A stretch of DNA of 64,000 bases from Streptomyces sp. WAC08241 (GTDB lineage Bacteria; Actinomycetota; Actinomycetes; Streptomycetales; Streptomycetaceae): contig CP042279.1 in assembly GCA_007858575.1 (NCBI GenBank), forward strand, positions 4,962,501-5,026,500, given 5' to 3'. The notes below the pieces were generated by a model. The model saw only the letters and a list, made by a program, of their open reading frames with translations. It was not told where the DNA came from and did no database searches. Below are positions 57,703-64,000 of the stretch, in pieces. The translations under genes and the position numbers were made by a program. The first letter of the stretch is position 1. Each line of letters starts with the position of its first letter.

Positions 57703-57875
57703 ATGCCGGTGTCCGCGGGATCGGCAGACAGCGTCAGGAAGTACCGGCGAACAGCAGGACTGAGCCAAGAGGGCCGGCTGAGGCGGCCGGGCTCTCGCCC
57801 AGCACCGTCCGCGAGGTCGAGCGGGGCGGGCACGCGCCGGACCGCACATACGTCGCCCGAGTCCGCCGCGGTCGG
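57703..57875 (+). pseudogene. Truncated XRE regulator remnant
   Basis: MPVSAGSADSVRKYRRTAGL-SQEG, then LAEAAGLSPSTVREVERGGH and APDRTYVARV: the first ~55 residues of an Xre helix-turn-helix, after which the sequence runs into the 3' end of the next gene on the other strand. One frame break near 57775 is inside it. Because the protein cannot continue, I call it a true remnant rather than a sequencing artefact. Confidence 0.6.
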
Positions 57876-58411
57876 TCACGGGCCCGTGTTTCCCTCGAAG
57901 TCGCCCATGTTGACCAGGCCCACCCGGTGGTCCCAGGCGTCCCACTTCACGTGCTTCCGCGAGCCCCAGTAGTAGGCGTCGTAGCCCATGAGCTCGCCGT
58001 ACGTCTCGTCCTCGTGCACCCGGTCGGGTGTGCCGAACGCGGCCAGGAACTCCTCGTACGAGGTCAGGTGGGCGAAGTGGGACAGGTGCCGGCCGTAGAG
58101 GGCGAAGCCCACGACCGTTCCGCCGCGCACCTTGTAGGTCAGTTCGTCGGCGCAGTACAGGAAACCGTCCGAGTGGACGGCGTGGTCGATGACCTCGTCG
58201 AGGGTCAGCCGGCGCTCTTCGGCGTCGAAGTACTCGCTTTCGACGGTGGTTCCCCGCGGTACCGGGCGACCAGGGAGGACTGCGCCTCGACGATGCTCCC
58301 GCGTGGAACGTCGGAGGCCGGTGCCCCCAGGGCCGTGCCTCCCAACCCGATGGCCGTGAGGTCGATGTACGGCCGGAGCAGCACGTCGAGGTCGTCGAGG
58401 ATTTCGATCAT
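57876..58411 (-). CDS. Hypothetical protein
   Basis: About 178 residues. MIEILDDLDVLLRPYIDLTA, IGLGGTALGAPASDVPRGSI, FDAEERRLTLDEVIDHAVHS, DGFLYCADELTYKVRGGTVV, GFALYGRHLSHFAHLTSYEE, DAYYWGSRKHVKWDAWDHRV. Acidic and soluble, no membrane segment; the composition resembles polymorphic-toxin immunity proteins, but no toxin gene adjoins. One frame break near 58252. Not recognised. Confidence 0.6.
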
Positions 58412-58510
58412 CGCCGGAGTCCAGGACCGCACTCCGCGCCCCGCACTCGTATTCCGCACTCCGCACTCCGCACTCCGCGCTCCGCGCTCCGGAGCCGTCG
58501 GGCCCCGCGC

Positions 58511-58690
58511 TCAGTGCCGGACCAGGCAGAACGGGTGCCCGGCCGGGTCCGCGTACACCCGCCGGCTCCGGCCGTCCTCCCCGCGTCCAGGAGGGTCGCG
58601 CCGTGGGCCAGGACCCGGGCGTGGGCGGTGTCGAGGTCGGGGACGCCGAAGTCGAGGTGGGACTGTTGGGGGCGTCCGGGCCCGGACCCC
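58511..58690 (-). pseudogene. C-terminal fragment of a VOC/glyoxalase protein
   Basis: HLDFGVPDLDTAHARVLAHG, ATLL and RRVYADPAGHPFCLVRH are the last half of a VOC-superfamily protein (metal His and final P-GHPFCLV motif). Upstream is only GC-rich low-complexity sequence (about 58690-58757), so the N-terminal half seems lost. One frame break near 58585. Confidence 0.55.
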
Positions 58691-58758
58691 GCGCGGCGTC
58701 CGGGCCCGGGCGTCGGCCGGGCCTGGCGTCGGCCGGGCCCGCGCGGGCCCCGGCCCGG

Positions 58759-59098
58759 TCAGCCCGCCTCGGGGGCGTCGATGACGTTGCCCTCCTTGTC
58801 GACGGTGTGGGTGCGCCAGTACACGTCCCACTCGTCGTCGACCTTCTGCGGCACCTTGCCCTCGGGGTAGCGCGTGTATCCCTCCGGGACCTTCTCGCCG
58901 TCCTTGACGCAGGCGGAGCCGGTCGCGCCGACGGTCATGACGGGGTACTCGCCCCCGGCGCAGATGTCGTCCTGGAAGGAGAGGCCGGAGCAGCCGGTCA
59001 GGGCTAGGACCGCGGCCGCTCCCGTGAGCGCGGCGGCCGCGGAGGTGCGGATCCGGCGGCGGAGGGAGCGGGGGTGCCGGTCAGAGCGGGGTGGTCAC
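58759..59098 (-). CDS. Small lipoprotein (SCO0607-like)
   Basis: About 113 residues. GTG 59098 with AGGAGAC upstream. Signal AAAALTGAAAVLALTGC with lipobox LTGC, mature part SGLSFQDDICAGGEYPVMTV, GSACVKDGEKVPEGYTRYPE, GKVPQKVDDEWDVYWRTHTV. Two further cysteines (ICAGG, SACVK) may bridge. One break near 59070. Matches a Streptomyces lipoprotein family known only by locus name; function unknown. Confidence 0.75.
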
Positions 59099-59251
59099 GG
59101 TCGTCTCCTGTCGGTCGTGAGGTCTGTCCCCACTCGTTCCCGGAGATCGCCGGAGCGTGAGTACCGGTACTCAAGCGGGCGCCGCGTCCCTACTCAACGG
59201 AGCCGTTACCGGCCACAGTTGGCCGGAAACCGCACATAGGGTACGGGTGGG

Positions 59252-60188
59252 TCACCCGCCGGAGCTCGGTCCCTTCGACCGCGTGCGGACCGCGCCGATG
59301 CTCGCCGCGATGACGAGGGCGATGGCGAGGGCGTCGGCGGCGGACAGGGCCTGGCTGAGGACGAGGAAGCCGGCCAGGGCCGCGACGGCCGGTTCCAGGC
59401 TCATCAGGATCGCGAAGGTGGGCGCGGGCATGCGGCGCAGCGCGAGGAGTTCGAGGGTGTACGGCAGGACCGACGACATCAGCGCGACCGCGAGGCCCAG
59501 GGCGACCGTCGACGGCACGAGGAGCCGCCCGCCCGCCTCCGCGATGCCGAGCGGCAGGCTGAGGACGGCCCCGAAGGCCATGGCGAGCGCGAGCCCGTCG
59601 GCCTGCGGGAAGCGGCGGCCGGTGCGGGCGCCGAAGACGATGTACGCGGCCCACATCCCGCCCGCCCCGAGCGCGAAGGCCGCCCCCAGCGGGTCCAGGC
59701 GGTCGAAGCCGCCCCCGCCGAGCAGGACGACCCCGGCCAGGGCGAGCCCGGCCCACAGCAGGTTCGTCCAGCGGCGCGAGGCGACGACGGAGAGGATCAG
59801 CGGGCCGAGGACCTCCAGGGTCACGGCGGCGCCCAGCGGGATCCGGCTCGACGACTGGTAGATGAGGACGTTCATCCCCGCCATGGCGGTGCCGAAGGCG
59901 ACGATCGTCCCCAGTCCGCGCGGCCGTAGCCGCGGACCCGGGGCCGGCAGACGGCGAGCAGCACGACCGCGGCGAGCACGAGCCGCAGCGTGACGACGCC
60001 GAGGGCGCCGGCGCGCGGCATGAGGAGGATGGCGACGGCGGCCCCGAACTGCACGGAGAGCCCGCTCGTGACGACCAGGGCGACCGGCCCGAGCCGACCG
60101 CCCGGCCCCCGTCCCGTACGGGGACTCCCCGAGGCCCCGCGGCCGCCGCCGTCGCGACCGGGGTCACGTCCTTGACCGGACTGTCCAC
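59252..60188 (-). CDS. EamA-family (DMT) transporter
   Basis: About 310 residues with ten helices. GTG 60188 (VDSPVKDVTPVATAAAA) has GAGGAG six bases upstream. GLSVQFGAAVAILLMPRAGA, GVVTLRLVLAAVVLLAVCRP, AVTLEVLGPLILSVVASRRW, LWAGLALAGVVLLGGG, GAGGMWAAYIVFGARTG, SSVLPYTLELLALRRMPAPT, FAILMSLEPAVAALAGFLVL. RhtA-like exporter of amino acids or metabolites. Frame breaks near 60080 and 59915. Divergent LysR gene likely regulates it. Confidence 0.88.
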
Positions 60189-60322
60189 CGGCTGCTCCTC
60201 ATCACCACTGCGCGGTACGCACGAAGGTCCGCCGCACCGGGGCCGGCGCGGCACCACCTCACCGTACGGGCCCCCGCGCGGCAGCGGAAATGCCGATTGC
60301 GCTGCGTTTATGCTCCCGACGC

Positions 60323-61199
60323 ATGAGCATCGAGCTACGCCACCTCCGCTGCTTCCTCGCCATCGCCGAGGAGTCCAGCCTGACCAGGGCGGCCGCCCGG
60401 CTCCACCTCACCCAGCCCGCCGTCTCCCGCACGCTCGCCGCCCTGGAACGGCACCTCGGCATCCGGCTCGTGGACCGCTCCACCCACCACCTCGCCCTCA
60501 CCGCCGAGGGCCTCGCCTTCCGGGACCGGGCGGCCGCCGCCCTCGCCACCTTCGACGCGGCCGTCGACCCGGCCGGGCTCCGCCGCCGCCCCTGCGCCTC
60601 GGGCACGCCTGGTCGGCGTTCGGCCCGTACACCACTCCCCTGCTCCGGCGCTGGCAGCGGGAGCACCCCGACACCCCGCTCGAACTCCTCCGCGTCGACG
60701 ACCGCACCGCCGGGCTCGCCCGCGGCGAGGTCGACGCCGCCCTGCTCCGGGGCGCGGTGGACGCGCCCGGCCTGGTGACCGAGGAGCTCGCCACGGAGCC
60801 CCGGGTGGCCGCGCTGCCCGCCGACCACCCGCTCGCCGGCCGGCCGCGGCTCGCGCTCGGCGACCTGGCGGGCGAGACGGTCGTCCTCAACACCGTCTCC
60901 GGCGCGACCACCCTCGCCCTGTGGCCCGCCGCCGTCCGCCCGGCGGCCACGCTGACCGTCGCCAACACCGACGACTGGCTCACCGCCATCGCCGCCGGCC
61001 GGGGCGCCGGCGTCTCCTCCGCCTCCACGGCCGCCCTCCACCCGTACCCCGGCGTCGTCTACCGCCCCTCCCGGACGCGCCCCCGCTCCCGGTCGTCCTG
61101 GCCTGGCGGGACGCCTTCCCGCACCCGGCGACGGAAGCGCTGGCGGCGCTGGCCCGCGAGATCGTCGCGGAGGAGCCGGGCCCGACCGGCAGCGCGTGA
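60323..61199 (+). CDS. LysR-family transcriptional regulator
   Basis: About 292 residues. MSIELRHLRCFLAIAEESSL, TRAAARLHLTQPAVSRTLAA, LERHLGIRLVDRS is the winged helix; co-inducer domain RLGHAWSAFGPYTTPLLRRW, PDTPLELLRVDDRTAGLARG, LVTEELATEPRVAALPADHP, LTVANTDDWLTAIAAGRGAG. ATG 60323 chosen by family start; ATG 60290 would add 11 residues. Frame breaks near 60590 and 61067. Divergent from EamA, its probable target. Confidence 0.88.
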
Positions 61200-61245
61200 G
61201 GGCCGGACGCCTCCGACGGCCCGGACGGATCCGGGCCCGAGCCCG

Positions 61246-61350
61246 TCGGTCCCGAGCACCAACCCGCTGGCCCAGAGCACCAGCCCGCCGGTCCCGAGCC
61301 CCAGCCCGCCAGTCCCGAACCCCGACCCACCGGTCCCGGCCCCCGGGCCC
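61246..61350. repeat. Five 21-bp tandem repeats
   Basis: Units of the type CCGGTCCCGAGCCCCAGCCCG, 75-95% alike, in the gap between the LysR gene and the secreted lectin gene. The period of 21 keeps a reading frame on either strand (PPVPSPS-like), yet no start or stop context makes it a gene. Confidence 0.85.
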
Positions 61351-61413
61351 CCGGTCCGGAAGTTCGGCAGAACCGGACGGAGAAACCGGAAAAGCCCTCC
61401 ATAGGATGCGCGG

Positions 61414-63146
61414 GTGAAAACTGTTTCCCTGCCCAGACGCTTCCTCGCCACTCCCAGGTGGCGGCGCCCTCGCGGCCGTCGCCTTCCTCGCCCCCGCCGG
61501 AGGCACGCCGTCCCGGCTCGACTCCGAGCCCGCCGCGGCGGGGACGTACACGCTGACACGGGTCGGCGCGAACAACTCCGGCCTCATAACCGACCTCGAA
61601 GCGGCCCAGGTCGTCAAGCGGGTCGACTACACCGCGGTCCTGACGGAACGGGACGGCAAGCCCGGCCTCTGTCACGGGCACGGGCTGAACGGCGCGCTCA
61701 AGTACGACGGCTTCTGCTGGGACGACGACGACGACCTGACCAAGCCCTCGCTCCCCGGAGGCGGATGGACGCCGCAGGGCTTCGCCGGTGCCCACGCGGC
61801 CTCCCCGGAAGGCGGCTACCACGGTCGCCAGTCGCTCTACGCCGCCACCTGGTACTACGCCAAGGGCTACGAGGAGGCCGACAAGGACCTCTACGCGCGA
61901 CTGAGCCTCGTGGAGGCCACCGGCAGCCAGGTCAACTACGGCCACGTGGCTCTCGTGGAGCCGGTCGCGGGAGGGTTCAAGGAGCTCACGCACCGGACCC
62001 ACGCGGACGGTGTGGCGTGGTACGGCGACTGGATGCTGGTCGCCAACGGCACCGAGCTCCAGGTGTACGACCTGCGTCACGTCTGGCTCATGTCCTCCAC
62101 CGACCCGAAGGCGGGCACGGGCGTGGTCGCCGGCCGGAGCTCCGCCTTCGGGCACAAGTGGGCGCTGCCGCTCGTCGCGCGCTACAGCACCACGGGGGCG
62201 ACCATCGGCAACCCCCGCGCCTGCGGAATGGCGACCCCGGCCGGCCGCTCTGCCTCAGCACCGTGAGCGTGGACCGGACGGGCTCCGCCCCGGCGCTGAT
62301 CTCGGCCGAGAACAGGGCCTCCGGTGACGCGCGGGTCGTGCGCTGGCCGCTGACCGGGCTCGGCGAGAACTCGCTGCCTTCGGGCATCGCCTCGGACACG
62401 GACTTCCTCACGTCGGTGTGGGGCGTCCAGGAATCGCCCGCGACGGGGACAACTACTTCCTCTCGGGAACCTGTCCGCGTACGTGGCCGGGCTGGGACAC
62501 GGAGAAGAACGGGAACACGCTCTACTCCTGCATCCACGTCCAGAACGCCGCCACGGGCTCGACGCACGTGCTCTCCCAGGCCCCGTACCTCACCCAGGGC
62601 CTTTCCTACGATCCCCACGTCCGCCGGCTCTGGGGCATGAACGAGGCGTACAACGGTCTGCGCGTCGTCTTCTCGATCGCGCCCTACGCCGGCCGCACCG
62701 ACGCCCAGGGCTGGGGATGGCTGTCCAACCACAACCGTCCCGGATTCATCTGCGCGACCCCGCAGGGCGGCGCCACGGACAACGGGACACCGATCACCGT
62801 GTGGCCCTGCACGGGGCCGAGTCCCAGCGCTGGGCCCTTGTGGACGGTCTCCTCGTCCACAAGGAGAGCGGCAAGTGCATGACCCCCAGGGCAACGCCGC
62901 CTCGGCCAACGGCACCCTGCTCACCCTGTGGACCTGCAACGCCAACAGCGACATCCAGCGGTTCACGTTCGTCAACGGGGGCTACGTCAACACATGGGGA
63001 AGGCCATCACGCCCAAGGGCAACTCCTTCGAAAGCGGCGTCTGGCTCACCCTCTGGACCAAGGAGGCGCCCCCGAACCCCGACGACCCCTCGACCATCGG
63101 CCGAGGAGACGTCCAGGAGTGGGTCGTCAAGGGATTCCTCGACTAG
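61414..63146 (+). CDS. Secreted protein with ricin-type lectin domain
   Basis: About 577 residues. GTG 61414 (VKTVSLPRRFLATPRW), signal peptide LAAVAFLAPAGG after a break near 61452. A ~400-residue beta-rich domain: TYTLTRVGANNSGLITDLEA, LCHGHGLNGALKYDGFCWDD, YAATWYYAKGYEEADKDLYA, DGVAWYGDWMLVANGTELQV, YDLRHVWLMSS, LTQGLSYDPHVRRLWGMNEA. The last ~130 residues are a beta-trefoil with three Q-x-W/F repeats (SQRWALVDGLLVHKESGKCM, DIQRFTFVNGG, VQEWVVKGF). Other breaks near 62248, 62433, 62820, 62880 and 62996. Extracellular carbohydrate-binding protein; no catalytic motif recognised. Confidence 0.75.
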
Positions 63147-63160
63147 TTCCCCTGGTTCCC

Positions 63161-64000
63161 CTAGTTCCCCTTGCGACCGGTGTCGGGGCCGGCCTCCTCC
63201 ACCCCCTCCGCGAGCAGCTCCGCCAAGTGCCGTCCCCGGCCGCCCGTCAGGTCCGCGATCTGGGTACGGCAGGAGAAGCCGTCCGCGAGGACCTCGGCCT
63301 CCGGGGGCGCGGCCCGCAGGGACGGTAGGAGCCGGTCCTCGGCGCAGGCGACCGAGACGGCGTAGTGGCCCGGTTCGAAGCCGAAGTTGCCCGCCAGGCC
63401 GCAGCAGCCGCCCGCGAGGTCGCCGGTGAGGCCCGCGCGGGCGCGCAGCCGCCGGTCGGCGGCGTCGCCCAGGACGGCGTGCTGGTGGCAGTGGGTCTGG
63501 CCGGCGACCGGACGGTCCAGGCGGGGCGGCGTCCAGTCGGGGCCAGCTCCTCCAGGGCCTCCGCGAAGGTGCGGACGGAGGCGGCGAGACGGGCGGCCCG
63601 GGGGTCGTCCGGCAACAGCTCGGGCAGGTCGGTGCGGAGGGTCGCCGCGCAGGAGGGTTCGAGGACCACGACGGGGAGGCCGTCCCCGGCCGGGTCCAGT
63701 ACGTCCGGCGCCTTCCCCGGCCCCTCCCCGACGGCACCGTCACGTCCGGCCCCTCCCCGACGGCACCGTCACGTCCGGCCCCCTCCCCGACGGCACCATC
63801 ACGTCCAGCGTCCTCCGCATCACCCTCCGCGCCGCCCCCAACTGTCCCGTCGACACGTACGTGAGCCCGCAGCACACCCGTCCCTCCGGCAGCGCCACCC
63901 CCAACCCCGCGTCCTCCAGGACCCGGACTGCCGCCCGGCCGACCTCCGGGGACAGGTGGTCGGTGAAGGTGTCGGGCCAGAGGGTCAGGGCCGGCGGGCG
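63161..64000 (-). CDS. Fe-S oxidoreductase C-terminal part (FAD-linked D-lactate dehydrogenase/glycolate oxidase type), partial
   Basis: Runs off the window at its 5' side; only the C-terminal cysteine-rich (CCG) region is present. LTLWPDTFTDHLSPEVGRAA, VRVLEDAGLGVALPEGRVCC, GLTYVSTGQLG; VVVLEPSCAATLRTDLPELL; THCHQHAVLGDAADRRLRAR; GGCCGLAGNFGFEPGHYAVS; FSCRTQIADLTGGRGRHLAE. CCG motifs bind Fe-S clusters or quinone. A 29-bp repeat inserts RDGAVGEGAG blocks before the second motif. Frame breaks near 63540 and 63690-63720, and likely one near 63830. Confidence 0.8.
63721..63808. repeat. Three 29-30-bp tandem repeats inside the Fe-S protein gene
   Basis: Units starting CCCCTCCCCGACGGCACC; two are identical, the third has one extra base and two changes. 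A 29-bp period shifts the frame, so either a base is missing in two copies or the gene is disrupted here. Confidence 0.85.

Overview
The window is about 73% G+C with a strong third-codon G/C bias, GTG starts, GGAG-type ribosome sites and many Streptomyces hallmarks: DmdR-type iron regulator, XRE/DUF397 pair, SAF-like TPR regulators, bifunctional primase/polymerase, excalibur protein, sulfur-type leader peptide, in-frame TTA codon. I read it as chromosomal DNA of a Streptomyces or close relative. From memory, the order dmdR1 - SIS protein ... pdxH - citrate synthase ... acyl-CoA operon recalls the SCO4394-SCO438x region of S. coelicolor. No rRNA, tRNA, CRISPR array or insertion sequence was seen.

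A general warning: most genes longer than 500 bp are split by single-base frame breaks, nearly always in runs of G or C where restoring one base rejoins two halves of one conserved protein. I treat these as sequencing or assembly errors, annotate the rejoined gene as CDS, and give the approximate break positions. Only a few genes (YCII protein, XRE regulator, DUF397 protein, DmdR1, HxlR regulator and small peptides) read through cleanly.

Layout. 1-9 kb: orphan solute-binding lipoprotein, proline-rich membrane protein, TPR regulator, primase-polymerase, an ABC exporter (ATPase + permease) and a YhgE-like membrane protein divergent from its probable TetR repressor. 10-13 kb: GNAT / ECF-type sigma / YCII operon and an HTH protein. 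13.3-17 kb: XRE + DUF397 module and a serine/threonine kinase fused to an MFS-like membrane domain; cupin/MarR pair with an elegant double palindrome. 17.7-23 kb: hydrolase, DmdR1, SIS sugar isomerase-like protein, imine-reductase-like enzyme/HxlR pair. 23-26 kb: MarR-like regulator divergent from a DUF4097-ABC exporter operon. 26-31 kb: PAS-GAF protein, a highly structured candidate RNA with a 12-residue ORF, pdxH, citrate synthase, 2OG-Fe(II) oxygenase with a leader peptide. 31-47 kb: a catabolic region of two operons (acyl-CoA synthetase - enoyl-CoA hydratase - TetR; DinB-like protein - AtuA - carboxylase beta - carboxylase alpha - acyl-CoA dehydrogenase) that share a 19-bp operator, interrupted by an NB-ARC/TPR regulator, a hydrolase with tandem repeats at its 3' end and an excalibur protein. 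47-52 kb: a compact candidate peptide natural-product (RiPP-like) locus: phosphotransferase, small peptide, radical SAM/SPASM enzyme, two small Cys-containing proteins, divergent bldA-type (TTA) regulator and a NUDIX hydrolase. 52-64 kb: UvrA-like ABC protein, DUF1272 zinc ribbon, MerR/YnfA pair, small membrane and lipoproteins, remnants of an XRE gene and a VOC gene, EamA/LysR pair, secreted ricin-type lectin protein, and the 3' part of an Fe-S oxidoreductase.

The most interesting unexplained items are the structured RNA at 27.4-27.67 kb, whose ribosome-binding site is a 15-nt perfect complement of the 16S rRNA 3' end and whose start codon lies in a hairpin loop; the radical SAM peptide locus at 48-50 kb; the kinase-transporter fusion; and the two-operon TetR regulon.
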